The notes under the pieces were generated by a model, which ran no database searches, was not told where the DNA came from, and worked only from the letters and a program-made list of their open reading frames with translations. A stretch of 64,000 bases of DNA from Hymenobacter crusticola (GTDB lineage: Bacteria > Bacteroidota > Bacteroidia > Cytophagales > Hymenobacteraceae), in the NCBI RefSeq assembly GCF_002154225.1, contig NZ_MTSE01000001.1, positions 186,001-250,000 on the forward strand, in the 5' to 3' direction. A program made the position numbers and the translations under genes. Shown in pieces: positions 1 through 8,988 of the stretch; position 1 is the stretch's first letter, and each line of letters begins with the position of its first letter.

Positions 1-586
1 TCAGACGGGCCAAAGTGTCGGCGTATAGTTCGTGCTCCACGGCTAGGCCGCGTCGCTCTACTTCCGCCAGGGTATTCGCACCGCGCAAATCAACGGGACG
101 CTGGGCCAGCACCGGACCGGTGTCGAGACCTTCATCCACGAGATGAACGGTTATTTTGGTTTCGGGCAATTGGTTTTCAAAAGCCCACTCGTACGCGTGT
201 AAGCCTTGGTGCTGGTGTGTATCGGCCGGATGAATATTGAGAATCCGCCCAGCAAACGCCCGAATGAAGACAGAAGACAAGATACGCATATACCCGGCGA
301 GTATCAGGTAATCAGGCTGATAGCCCCGCAATAATTCGACCACCTCTGCATCAAACTCCGCCCGCTTGCGCCCTTGCGACGACAAGCTAGCCGTAGGGCA
401 ACCTAGGCTCGCCGCCGTGGCAAGGCCCGGCGCCTCCGGATGGTTGCTGAACACCACGGCCACCTCCGCAAGTTCGCGCAGCACGCCATTTTGTACGGCG
501 TTGACCAAAGCCACCATGTTGGAGCCCCGGCCCGACAGCAGAATAGCCAGGCGCTGCTTGCGACTTACGGGAGCATTAGTAGGCAT
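1..586 (-). CDS. purN: Phosphoribosylglycinamide formyltransferase, 3' end cut by window edge
   Basis: Transfers a formyl group from 10-formyl-tetrahydrofolate to GAR, the third step of IMP synthesis, in the cytosol. I translated it from the ATG at 584-586. 195 residues are visible, and the frame is still open at base 2, so only the last residues and the stop are missing. The GRGSN phosphate-binding motif is at residues 19-23. The catalytic Asn and His lie in NIHPA (N117, H119), and the Asp lies in DEGLDTGP (D155). The loop after NIHP reads ADTHQHQGLH where many homologues have LLPKYPGLH. The start overlaps the end of purD by 11 bases, so the two are probably translationally coupled. Confidence 0.93.
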   Translation of the reverse strand, partial: MPTNAPVSRKQRLAILLSGRGSNMVALVNAVQNGVLRELAEVAVVFSNHPEAPGLATAASLGCPTASLSSQGRKRAEFDAEVVELLRGYQPDYLILAGYMRILSSVFIRAFAGRILNIHPADTHQHQGLHAYEWAFENQLPETKITVHLVDEGLDTGPVLAQRPVDLRGANTLAEVERRGLAVEHELYADTLARL

Positions 587-1856
587 TGGCAAGGCTAGGT
601 GTTGGCCGACGGCCAATGTCCGTGCGGTAGTACATGTCTTGGAAAGAAACCACGGCGCACTCGTCGTACACGTGCTGGATAGCCGCTTCTAGGCTGGTGC
701 CATGCGCCGCCAGCACCATCACGCGTCCGCCGTTCGTTACCAACTGGCCGTCTTGGTGCCGTGTGGCCCCATGATACACCAGCGTAGCTGGGTGCAGCTC
801 ATTTAAGCCTTTGATGGTAAAGCCCGTCGGGAAACCCGACGCTGGGTACCCACCCGAAGCTAGCACCACCCCCACGAAATAGCCGGGCTTTTGCCGAACT
901 ACTGTTTGGTTGAGGGTACCATCTAAGGTTGCTTCAATCAACTCTAACAGGCTGCTCGCCATAGCCGGTAACAGCACTTCCGCTTCCGGGTCACCGAGAC
1001 GGACGTTGTATTCCAGCAGCTTCGGCCCGTTTGGCGTGAGCATAATACCGAAGTAGATGAACCCTTTGAAGTCAAAAGGCTCATTCTGAAGGCCACGCAG
1101 GGTAGGATCTACGATGTTGGTGCGGATGGCAGCCAGCACGTTGTCGTCAGCGAAGGGCACGGGGCAGTAGGCGCCCATGCCACCGGTGTTCGGGCCTAGG
1201 TCGCCGGCCAGCAGCTGCTTGTGATCCTGCGAAGGCGCTAGCAGCCGAATCGCTACACTATCAGTAATGCCGATGATGCTGATTTCAGGTCCCGTGAGCT
1301 TTTCTTCCAGTAGAAACGAAAACCAGCCGGTGTGCTGGGCCTGTAAGTCGCGCAAGGCCTCTTCCGCTTCCTCCACCGACGAGCAGACGTACACGCCTTT
1401 GCCCGCCGCTAAGCCGTCGTACTTCACCACTACGTGCCCACCTAGCTCGGTGGCTTTGGCTTGCGCCTCTTCCATTTGGTCGCTGCGGTACTGCCAGGCT
1501 TGCGCCGTAGCTACGCCGTGCCGACGCATAAATTCCTTCGACCAAATCTTGGAGCTCTCTAATATGGCTCCTTGCTTATCGGGCCCAAACACTTTAATGT
1601 CGGAGCCGGCGAAGAAATCGACAACACCAGCCGCCAGCGGTGCTTCTGGCCCCACGACGATCAGCTTCACGTCGTTGGCTTCGCAAAACTGCTGAATGGC
1701 TGGGAAGTCGGTGGCGCTGATGCTAGGGTTGCTGCCTGGAATGCCCGCGTTGCCGGGTAGCACGTGCACGGTGCCGCCGTCGCGCGTCAGCTTGCAAGCT
1801 AGGGCGTGTTCGCGGGCACCAGAGCCTAGGAGGACGATATTTTTGGTAATGGTCAA
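576..1856 (-). CDS. purD: Phosphoribosylamine--glycine ligase
   Basis: This ATP-grasp enzyme joins phosphoribosylamine and glycine to make GAR in step 2 of purine synthesis. It has 426 residues, the normal length. It opens with the N-terminal glycine-rich stretch VLLGSGAREHALA. The ATP-grasp core shows KYDGLAAGKGVYV around residue 145, and the metal-binding motif EYNVRLGDPEAEV lies near residue 282. Its 3' end overlaps purN by 11 bases, and the start lies 36 bases after the upstream small gene. The product hands GAR directly to PurN, encoded next door. Confidence 0.96.
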   Translation of the reverse strand: MTITKNIVLLGSGAREHALACKLTRDGGTVHVLPGNAGIPGSNPSISATDFPAIQQFCEANDVKLIVVGPEAPLAAGVVDFFAGSDIKVFGPDKQGAILESSKIWSKEFMRRHGVATAQAWQYRSDQMEEAQAKATELGGHVVVKYDGLAAGKGVYVCSSVEEAEEALRDLQAQHTGWFSFLLEEKLTGPEISIIGITDSVAIRLLAPSQDHKQLLAGDLGPNTGGMGAYCPVPFADDNVLAAIRTNIVDPTLRGLQNEPFDFKGFIYFGIMLTPNGPKLLEYNVRLGDPEAEVLLPAMASSLLELIEATLDGTLNQTVVRQKPGYFVGVVLASGGYPASGFPTGFTIKGLNELHPATLVYHGATRHQDGQLVTNGGRVMVLAAHGTSLEAAIQHVYDECAVVSFQDMYYRTDIGRRPTPSLANAY

Positions 1857-1892
1857 TGTTTTGTTTTAATAAGTCAGCAAGCAACAACTGTG

Positions 1893-2366
1893 TTAGTCAT
1901 AGAAAGAAAAGGCTTCCGCATCGCCGCCTACCTCTACGATTTTCCAGTTGCGGAACTGGATACCAAACCCGTGTTCTATTTCCCATTCGCACTCGAACCC
2001 AAGCCCAAATCGGCCTTCTTCTGAGTCTTCCGGTAAATAGATCCTTTGAAGTTGATAGAATGGTAACAATGCCGCAGCGTCTGCTGCAAAAGGAATTTCT
2101 ACTTTCTCGCCATAGATGCGTTTGAATTCTCTACTCACATTTTGATAGTGTTCAAATGCAGTGCTGGCAACGATCTGTTCTAAGTCCGGGAGTCGTTGCA
2201 GTAAGATTTCTGTAGCGGCTTCGGCCTCAGAAGTGAGTTCTGTCATGTCGCCGTACTCACCAAAAGAGATGCTCACAGGCTCTTTTCTACGAAGAAAGTC
2301 TAACAGCACAGTGGCCGTTAGTCCTTCGAATTCACTAAAGCGCAGTGTCTCTTTCCAGTTAAGCAT
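1893..2366 (-). CDS. Conserved small acidic protein of unknown function (DUF6985-like)
   Basis: 157 residues, acidic, with no signal peptide or membrane segment, so probably cytosolic. The C-terminal part shows a recognisable pattern: FECEWEIEHGFGIQF, then RNWKIVEVG. I recall this pattern from small Bacteroidota proteins grouped as DUF6985, but the assignment is from memory and tentative. It sits between purC and purD in the same orientation, 36 bases before purD and about 105 bases after purC. It may therefore be co-transcribed with purine genes without being a purine enzyme. Some relatives are considered immunity-type proteins. Nothing nearby looks like a toxin. Confidence 0.7.
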   Translation of the reverse strand: MLNWKETLRFSEFEGLTATVLLDFLRRKEPVSISFGEYGDMTELTSEAEAATEILLQRLPDLEQIVASTAFEHYQNVSREFKRIYGEKVEIPFAADAAALLPFYQLQRIYLPEDSEEGRFGLGFECEWEIEHGFGIQFRNWKIVEVGGDAEAFSFYD

Positions 2367-2471
2367 CTTAACTACACTTAGATCTAAATGGCTTGGGCGA
2401 CGTTATCGGAGCGAACGGCGGCTAGCTGGGCGTGCCGCTCTGCATAGTTACTGACGAGTTCAGGTTCATGG

Positions 2472-3404
2472 CTAGCTCGGCGTCATCAAGCCAGCACGCA
2501 CCAGATTGCCCACGAGGCGAGCGGTTACGTCACCGTCAGGTGTCAGTTCAGAACTGGCCGGGAGCGGGCTGCCTACGATTCGCTCGTAGATATCGAGGTA
2601 GCGGCGGCTAGCTTCGGCCGAAACTTCCGGCGTAAGGGCGCGAGGGTATTTGCCGTCTTGCTTGTTGGCAATCAGCCACTGCCGCACGTACTCCTTGTCC
2701 ATCTGCTCGGCCGTCTCGGGGTTCTTGGCGTAGTCTTCGGCCGACCAAAAGCGGGACGAATCCGGTGTGTGGATTTCGTCAATCAGGATCAGCTCGCCGT
2801 TGAGCAGGCCAAACTCATACTTGGTGTCTACCAGGATGATGCCTTTCTCCTTCAGCAGGTCCGAGCCTACTTTGAAGAGGGCTAGGGCTTTCTCAGCCAT
2901 TTGGTCGTACAGCTCTTGGCTTACCCAACCTTCGCTCACCAGGTTTTCGGGCGTGATTTCGCGGTCCGATTCCTCTTTGGTGGTGGGCGTCAGGATGAAT
3001 TCAGGGAAGGGCTGGTGCTTGGTCATCCCATCGGGCACGGTTACGCCGGAGAAGGTGCGTTGCCCGGCTTGGTAGCCGCGCCACATCGAGCCGGTGAGGT
3101 AAGCCCGCACCACCATTTCCACTCGAATCGGCTCGGCTTCTTTCACCAGCATGGCGTTGGCATCCACCAACTCAATCACATGGTTGGGGATGATGTGCTT
3201 GGTTTTCTCAAACCAGAAATTAGCTAAGCCATTGAGCACGGCACCTTTGTAAGCTATCGGCGTTTCCAGCACCGAGTCGAAAGCCGACAGACGGTCGGTC
3301 ACGACGATGAGACGCTCGCCGTTGGGGGCGCGAAGCGAATCGCGCACTTTGCCTCGGTGCAGAAGCTGGAGCTGAGGGGTGTCGAACTGGTTGAGGGTGT
3401 TCAT
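2472..3404 (-). CDS. purC: Phosphoribosylaminoimidazole-succinocarboxamide synthase
   Basis: Condenses CAIR with aspartate using ATP to give SAICAR, step 8 of IMP synthesis. It has 310 residues, matching the longer purC class rather than the roughly 240-residue E. coli type. Visible signatures include the N-terminal RGKVRDSL, VVTDRLSAFDSVL near residue 35, and LVDTKYEFGL with LIDEIHTPDSSRFW around residues 195-220. It lies 45 bases downstream of purQ and in the same direction, as part of the purine operon. Confidence 0.96.
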   Translation of the reverse strand: MNTLNQFDTPQLQLLHRGKVRDSLRAPNGERLIVVTDRLSAFDSVLETPIAYKGAVLNGLANFWFEKTKHIIPNHVIELVDANAMLVKEAEPIRVEMVVRAYLTGSMWRGYQAGQRTFSGVTVPDGMTKHQPFPEFILTPTTKEESDREITPENLVSEGWVSQELYDQMAEKALALFKVGSDLLKEKGIILVDTKYEFGLLNGELILIDEIHTPDSSRFWSAEDYAKNPETAEQMDKEYVRQWLIANKQDGKYPRALTPEVSAEASRRYLDIYERIVGSPLPASSELTPDGDVTARLVGNLVRAGLMTPS

Positions 3405-3449
3405 AGGGGCGGTAGTCAGTCGGAGTTGTGCCGGCGGGTTACAGGGGTG

Positions 3450-4307
3450 TTACGATAAAAACTGACTTGCTTCTTGGGGTACAGCTTCGGCGCGCTGGCC
3501 TTGCACGTGCTCCACGATGTTGCGGAACAGCTTTAGGCCGTCGCCTTCCTCGCTGATGCCACGGTTTAGGCGTTTGCGCCGAGCCCAATCGGGGTGGTTG
3601 TACAAGGAAAGGAACGCCTCCGGGTGCGGCATCAGTCCGAATACCTGGCCGGTTGGGTCGGTCAGGCCGGCGCAGTTCAGGTCGGCACCGTTGGGGTTGT
3701 GCGGGTACACGTCGGTGGGCGAGTCGTCGTAGCCGATGTAAGTGAGGCAGTTCAGGGCTTTGTCTTGAATCTGGGCTAGGGTGTCGGCGCCCGAGATAAC
3801 CAAGCGGCCTTCGCCGTGGCGCACCGGCACTTCCATCGTGTCGATGCCTTTCAGGAAGGGCGTATGCGCGTTCGGGTTTACCTTCAGGCGCACCCAACGG
3901 TCTTCGTAACGACCTGAGGCGTTGTGCGTGAGCGTCACTTCGGGCGTCACATTGCCGCTCAAATTTGGGAGCAGACCTAGCTTCACGAGTACCTGGAAGC
4001 CGTTGCAAATGCCCATCACGAACTTGCCATTGGCGATGAACTCCTTGATGTCGTCGAGCAGGGTGCGGCCACTAGGCGTTTGACGGTAGCGCAGCTTATT
4101 GGCCAGCACCACGCCCGAACCTAGGTCGTCGCCGAAGCTGAAGCCGCCGGGGAAGTTCAGAATGTCGTAATCGTGGATGCTGACGTGACCGAGCAGCACC
4201 TGGTTCAGGTGCACGATCGTCGCCTCAGCGCCCGCCAAGCGGTAGGCCGCCGCGAATTCCTCTTCGCAGTTGATGCCGAAACCTGTTAAAATGAGTGCTT
4301 GCACCAT
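3450..4307 (-). CDS. purQ: FGAM synthase, glutaminase subunit
   Basis: Class I glutamine amidotransferase that hydrolyses glutamine and delivers ammonia to PurL for FGAM synthesis. It has 285 residues, longer than the short Gram-positive PurQ of about 225 and closer in size to the glutaminase domain of fused enterobacterial PurL. The nucleophile is Cys101 in GICNGFQ, and the rest of the triad is His228 and Glu230 in MPHPE. It lies 44 bases after purL, the synthetase subunit that it serves. Confidence 0.94.
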   Translation of the reverse strand: MVQALILTGFGINCEEEFAAAYRLAGAEATIVHLNQVLLGHVSIHDYDILNFPGGFSFGDDLGSGVVLANKLRYRQTPSGRTLLDDIKEFIANGKFVMGICNGFQVLVKLGLLPNLSGNVTPEVTLTHNASGRYEDRWVRLKVNPNAHTPFLKGIDTMEVPVRHGEGRLVISGADTLAQIQDKALNCLTYIGYDDSPTDVYPHNPNGADLNCAGLTDPTGQVFGLMPHPEAFLSLYNHPDWARRKRLNRGISEEGDGLKLFRNIVEHVQGQRAEAVPQEASQFLS

Positions 4308-4351
4308 AGTTTCCGAAGCGCTAAGCTAGGCTTGTGCGCTGTTTGTACGTT

Positions 4352-7300
4352 TTAGCCTAGACCTCCCGTTGAGCTTTCGTTCGTGTTGCGCAAAGCATCA
4401 TGCCCCAAGCCAATCACTTGGTTCACTGGGCCATTGCTCCACGTGTGCCGCAGGTCAGCAGTAGCGGCCGAAATAACTGTCTGCCCGGCTTGCTTCACCG
4501 TCAGCTGGCCATCAGCCGTTACCACACCGAGGCGGGTAGCCCGAGCGCCGAAGTGTTGCTCAAACGCCACCACATCTTCCGGCGCTACTGTGGCCACGAA
4601 GCGCGAATGCGACTCCGAGAACAGTTGCGTCGCTAGGCTCAATTCGCCTTTCAGCTCCACCTCAGCCCCGAAACCGTAACCAAACGTAGCCTCCGCTAGC
4701 GCCACGGCTAGGCCGCCGTCGCTTAGGTCGTGGCACGATTGGATGAGGGCTTGGTCGTTGGCTTGACCGATGAGGGTGTAGAGTTCCTTGGCTTGCTCGA
4801 AACGCACTTGGGGCACATTGGCACCTAGCTCGCCGAACAGCTGGTAGAACTCAGAGCCACCTAGCTCGTCGTAGGTTTCGCCCAGCAGATACACCACATC
4901 GTCGGCTTGCTTGAAGTCGGAGGTAATGGTGTGGCGCACGTCCTCAATCTTGGCGGTCATGGAATACAGCACCGTGGGGGGCACCGATATTTTCACGCCG
5001 TCGGCCTTGAAGTCGTTCTTCATGCTGTCCTTGCCGCTGGTGAGCGGAATGCAGTAAGCGGCCGTAGCGTCGCGCAGGGCTTCGCACATGCGCACCAGCT
5101 TGGCTAGCTTCTGCTTACCATCGGGGTTGCTAGCAGCGTCATACACCGAGTCAGGAACGCAGAAGTTGTCGTTCACCGACCAGAAGATATTGTCGCCAGG
5201 GGCTAGGTTCGGCAGCTTCCCTCCCACCGAAATGATCTGTCGCACCGCCTCATCAAAAGCGCCGGCTGACATGTGGTAGGCATCTAGGTCGCCGAAGCGG
5301 GGCAGAATGCCGTTGCTCACGGCCACGCCTTCCCAGCTCTCGAAGTTGAAGCGCACCACGGCGGCATCTTGCGGCGCCTGTCCGGTTGCGCCCATCAACG
5401 GCTTGATGATCGTGCGGCCTTTCACCTCGTGGTCGTACTGGCGAATGACCGACTCGCGGGAGCAAATATTCAGGCTGCCGAGCAGACGCGTTAGCACGTC
5501 GGTGTAGTCGAGGTCAGCAGCCAGTTGCGGCTCTTGCGCTTGTGGCGCTTGCCACTCGGCTTCGAGCGTTTTGCGCGGCACGCCGTCGTGGAGGAAATCC
5601 ATGTTCAGGTGAGCCACCGGTGCGCCGTCGAAACGTACGTCGAGGAAGCCGTCTGCGGTGAAGTAGCCGATGTCGGTCAGTTCCACTTCCATCTCGCGAC
5701 CTAGGGCTAGCAGCTCTTCAAGCTTGCTCGGCTCCACGGCCAACGAAAAGCGCTCTTGCGACTCCGAAACAAAGATTTCCCACGGCCGCAGCCCTGGGTA
5801 TTTGAGCGGTACTTTCTCCAGCTCTACTACGGCGCCGCCGCTGATGGTAGCTAGCTCGCCGATAGACGACGACAAGCCGCCCGCGCCATTGTCGGTGCTG
5901 CACTTAATGAGGCCGCGGCGCGTGGCAATCATCAGGAAGTCCATGGCTAGCTTCTGCGTAATCGGCGAACCGATCTGCACGGCCGTAGCCGGTGAGGTTT
6001 CGTCAAGCTCAATGGAAGAAAACGTGGCGCCGTGGATGCCATCTTTGCCCACCCGGCCCCCAGCCATGATGATACGGTCCTCAGCGTCAATCTTCTTTTC
6101 CCACGAGTCTAGTCCGGCCAGTTGCATGGGCATCACGGCGCCGGTGCCACAGTACACCAGCGGCTTGCCGGCGTAGCGGTCATCGAAAATGATGGCGCCG
6201 TTCACCGTCGGGATACCCGACTTGTTACCGCCGTCTTCAATACCCTTGCGCACCCCTTCGAAGATGCGGCGCGGGTGCAACTGGTTCGTGAGCAGCGTGC
6301 CATTGAACTCGGGGTTGCCGAAACACAGCACGTTCGTATTAAATAGGAGTTGCGCGCCGCCGATGCCGGTAGCCAGCGGGTCGCGGTTATTGCCTAGGAT
6401 GCCGGTAATGGCCCCGCCGTATGGGTCGATGGCGGAAGGCGAGTTGTGCGTCTCGACCTTCCACACAAACAACGACTCAGGGTTGATGCGCACGGCGCCC
6501 GCGTTGTCGCTGAACACCTTGATCAACCAGTCGTTGCCGTTGGCGCGGAGTTGGCGGTCAACTTCGGCGGTGGCGTTCTTAATGTAAGTCTTAAACAAGG
6601 AGTCAATTTCCTTCTCCTCGCCCGTACCTAGGTCCTTGTACTTGATAACGGCGCTGAACTCCTTGTGCTTGCAGTGCTCCGACCACGTCTGCGCCACGAT
6701 TTCCAACTCACAGTCAGTCGGGTCGATGGGCAGGCCGGCGGCTTGACGCTCTTGCTGCGTTTCGGGCGCGGCATAGTAGGCACGCACCGCCTGCATTTCC
6801 TCTAGGTTCAGCGCGTACAGATTTTCTTTCGAGAGCTGCACAAGCGCCTCATCGGAAAGGCCCGTCAGCGACACTAGATTCGTAATAGACTCGGCCCCAC
6901 CACCCGGGCGCGGCGTGTAGTCGCGGATCTGGGAAATGGGGCCGACTTCGAATCGGTTGATCAGCTTGTTGCCTAGCAGTTCCTCGGCGAGGCGGCGCAG
7001 ACTACTTTCCGGCAGTTCTTGCTCCAGAAAGTACAGGCGCTTACTAAAGATATGCTGGGTGTGCGTGTCGAGCGGCTGGTTGAGGAAGTCGCCTAGGGCG
7101 TTCTGCGCCGATATGCCCTCGTCGTCGGTTACGCCGGGCAGTTTAGCCACCAGAATGTAACTCTTGAACGCGGGTTCGTGTCGTAGTTCATCCAAGGCTA
7201 CGTCGTGTAGCACAGGGTCTTGGAGGCAGCGCGTGGCAAAATCGTGCAGCTGTTGGTCCGTGACGGGGTAGCGCACTGAGTACACGGCCGTGCTTTGCAC

Positions 7301-7414
7301 CCGGCCGGTGCGCAGACCCAAATGGCGGCGAGCCGCCTCAGCTACTCGCTGGCCTTCCCCGTCGTGAACGCCGGGTTTGAGCAGTAGCTGAATAGAACGA
7401 AGTATGTTTTCCAA
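4352..7414 (-). CDS. purL: FGAM synthase, large synthetase subunit with PurS-like N-terminus
   Basis: Makes formylglycinamidine ribonucleotide from FGAR, ATP and ammonia. It has 1020 residues. The first 160 or so resemble PurS-type sequence, and the rest is the duplicated AIRS-like synthetase core. The catalytic region contains TWSEHCKHKEF near residue 240, and ATP-binding stretches include KVETHNSPSA and DNGAGGLSS. It lacks the glutaminase domain of the E. coli enzyme, which is encoded separately by the next gene. A gap of about 110 bases separates it from pyrE upstream. Confidence 0.96.
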   Translation of the reverse strand: MENILRSIQLLLKPGVHDGEGQRVAEAARRHLGLRTGRVQSTAVYSVRYPVTDQQLHDFATRCLQDPVLHDVALDELRHEPAFKSYILVAKLPGVTDDEGISAQNALGDFLNQPLDTHTQHIFSKRLYFLEQELPESSLRRLAEELLGNKLINRFEVGPISQIRDYTPRPGGGAESITNLVSLTGLSDEALVQLSKENLYALNLEEMQAVRAYYAAPETQQERQAAGLPIDPTDCELEIVAQTWSEHCKHKEFSAVIKYKDLGTGEEKEIDSLFKTYIKNATAEVDRQLRANGNDWLIKVFSDNAGAVRINPESLFVWKVETHNSPSAIDPYGGAITGILGNNRDPLATGIGGAQLLFNTNVLCFGNPEFNGTLLTNQLHPRRIFEGVRKGIEDGGNKSGIPTVNGAIIFDDRYAGKPLVYCGTGAVMPMQLAGLDSWEKKIDAEDRIIMAGGRVGKDGIHGATFSSIELDETSPATAVQIGSPITQKLAMDFLMIATRRGLIKCSTDNGAGGLSSSIGELATISGGAVVELEKVPLKYPGLRPWEIFVSESQERFSLAVEPSKLEELLALGREMEVELTDIGYFTADGFLDVRFDGAPVAHLNMDFLHDGVPRKTLEAEWQAPQAQEPQLAADLDYTDVLTRLLGSLNICSRESVIRQYDHEVKGRTIIKPLMGATGQAPQDAAVVRFNFESWEGVAVSNGILPRFGDLDAYHMSAGAFDEAVRQIISVGGKLPNLAPGDNIFWSVNDNFCVPDSVYDAASNPDGKQKLAKLVRMCEALRDATAAYCIPLTSGKDSMKNDFKADGVKISVPPTVLYSMTAKIEDVRHTITSDFKQADDVVYLLGETYDELGGSEFYQLFGELGANVPQVRFEQAKELYTLIGQANDQALIQSCHDLSDGGLAVALAEATFGYGFGAEVELKGELSLATQLFSESHSRFVATVAPEDVVAFEQHFGARATRLGVVTADGQLTVKQAGQTVISAATADLRHTWSNGPVNQVIGLGHDALRNTNESSTGGLG

Positions 7415-7525
7415 AAGGAAAAGATGTAAGGTTTGCTATTTCCCAGCTCGTTTCCCACTCCTTATATATATATGGCGCGGGAACAGGACCAAGAATGCCT
7501 TGCCTAACCGACAAGCTAGGTAGGT

Positions 7526-8134
7526 TTAAGAAAACGCTTTCTCCGGCCGACTGCCGGGTTTCACCACCGGAATACCTGCCCGACACAGCGGGCAATCATC
7601 GGGTGCGTAGGTGGCCGCCGTGACCGGCAGCAGTGCAAAGTTCGGAAAACTTAGCTCAGCTTTCCCACCCGTGCGGTCAATTAAACTTGCAACGGCCAAA
7701 ATTTCCGCCCCGAGGCTCGTCAGCAACCGCGCTACTTCGTTGGTACTCTTGCCCGTAGTCACCACGTCTTCGGCAATAATAATTCGCTCGCCGGGCTGCA
7801 CCGTGAAGCCACGGCGTAGGGTCATCTGCCCCGTATCGTCGCGTTCGGTGAAGATGCCGGGCACGCCGAGCTGCCGAGCTAGCTCATACCCAATCACGAC
7901 GCCACCCATGGCTGGGCCCACCACCGTATCGGGCTGCAAGCCGGCTTCGCGGATCTGCGCGGCCAGCGTAGCGGCTGCCGGAGCAGCTAGGTCGGGGCGA
8001 CGCAGGAAGCGGGCACACTGCACGTAAGTATCGGAGTGCAGACCAGAAGAAAGGCGGAAATGCCCGCGTAGCAGGGCGTCTTCCTGCACCAGTTGGCTTT
8101 CCAAAGAATTTGCTTCGACTTGAGAGTTAGGCAT
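7526..8134 (-). CDS. pyrE: Orotate phosphoribosyltransferase
   Basis: Joins orotate and PRPP to form OMP in pyrimidine synthesis. I take the ATG at 8132-8134, giving 202 residues (MPNSQVEANS...). The open frame extends 38 codons further, but that extension runs through the pyrF coding region and lacks family similarity. The PRPP-binding motif is IIAEDVVTTGKST, followed by the usual TSLGAEILAVASLIDR strand. The C-terminus has a CPLC pair in DDCPLCRAGIP. The start overlaps the last codons of pyrF by 8 bases. Confidence 0.95.
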   Translation of the reverse strand: MPNSQVEANSLESQLVQEDALLRGHFRLSSGLHSDTYVQCARFLRRPDLAAPAAATLAAQIREAGLQPDTVVGPAMGGVVIGYELARQLGVPGIFTERDDTGQMTLRRGFTVQPGERIIIAEDVVTTGKSTNEVARLLTSLGAEILAVASLIDRTGGKAELSFPNFALLPVTAATYAPDDCPLCRAGIPVVKPGSRPEKAFS

Positions 8135-8894
8135 TGATGACGGCAGGACGATACGAATTGATTTGTTGCTGTAGTTCGCGGGCGGCAGCACCGGCATCAG
8201 CCGCCTGCCAAATAGCCCGCGAAGAATTGATAAGAACACCGAGCCCATCAGGCCGCAATCCAGCTTGGAGTGTAGAAGCTAGGTCGCCGCCTTGGGCCCC
8301 GATGCCGGGTATCAGGAACCACTGGTCGGGGCAGGCTTGACGCACGCGGGCAAGGGCCTCGGGGTTCGTAGCGCCTACTACCAGCCCAATGTTGTGGTGC
8401 TGATTGTCTAGCTCCTTGGCCACACCGGCGGCTAGGTCGCTGAGGTAGCCGCCACGGGTCAGGGCCACGTCTTGCAAGGAATGGGTTGGTTTGTTGGAGG
8501 TCTTCGCCAAAACGAACACCATCTTGCCCGGCTGAGCAAACGGTACGATGGCATCGTCGCCCATGTACGGGTTCACCGTTACGGCATCCGCTCCTACCAC
8601 TTCGTAGGCAAAGCGGGCGTAGTGCTCGGCCGTATTGGCGATGTCGCCGAACTTACCATCCAAAATCACGGGTATATCCTTCGGCACCCGATCAATCACA
8701 ATGCGCAGCAAGTTCACGCCATCGGGCCGCGACAGGAAAAAAGCTAGGTTGGGCTTGAAAGCCGCTACGTACGGGGCTGTTTGGTCGATTACTTCGTGCA
8801 GGCGCGCTAGCACCTGGTCGTCCGCTCCGATGGGGTCCAAGCCCACACAAACCAAGGAGTCGGCTTGCTGAACACGTTGAATGAGTTTTTCCAT
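8127..8894 (-). CDS. pyrF: Orotidine 5'-phosphate decarboxylase, type 2
   Basis: Converts OMP to UMP. It has 255 residues and belongs to the longer type 2 branch. The N-terminal VGLDP motif is present, followed by AFKPNLAFF. The catalytic Lys/Asp array is in VILDGKFGDIANTAEHYA near residues 76-92. IPGIGAQGGD near residue 194 is the phosphate-binding loop. The 3' end overlaps pyrE, so OMP formation and decarboxylation are encoded back to back. Confidence 0.95.
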   Translation of the reverse strand: MEKLIQRVQQADSLVCVGLDPIGADDQVLARLHEVIDQTAPYVAAFKPNLAFFLSRPDGVNLLRIVIDRVPKDIPVILDGKFGDIANTAEHYARFAYEVVGADAVTVNPYMGDDAIVPFAQPGKMVFVLAKTSNKPTHSLQDVALTRGGYLSDLAAGVAKELDNQHHNIGLVVGATNPEALARVRQACPDQWFLIPGIGAQGGDLASTLQAGLRPDGLGVLINSSRAIWQAADAGAAARELQQQINSYRPAVINA

Positions 8895-8988
8895 AGAACT
8901 TGGGTGGTAAGCAAAACCTAGGTTTTGCGTGTCGCTGGGCGACAGTTAACAGAGTTACTCAAGCGGCGCGAAGGCCGTACTTCTGAAT

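Noticed and set aside
2390..2471. Short coding-like stretch on the minus strand after the purC stop, reading ELVSNYAERHAQLAAVRS and ending at a TAG near 2392.
   Set aside because: No start codon, only about 25 residues and no known match. It may be a remnant of a protein C-terminus but is too short to support.
3439..4008. 189-residue minus-strand ORF overlapping purQ, rich in Arg and Pro.
   Set aside because: It is an alternative frame of purQ. High GC coding DNA often leaves such open frames.
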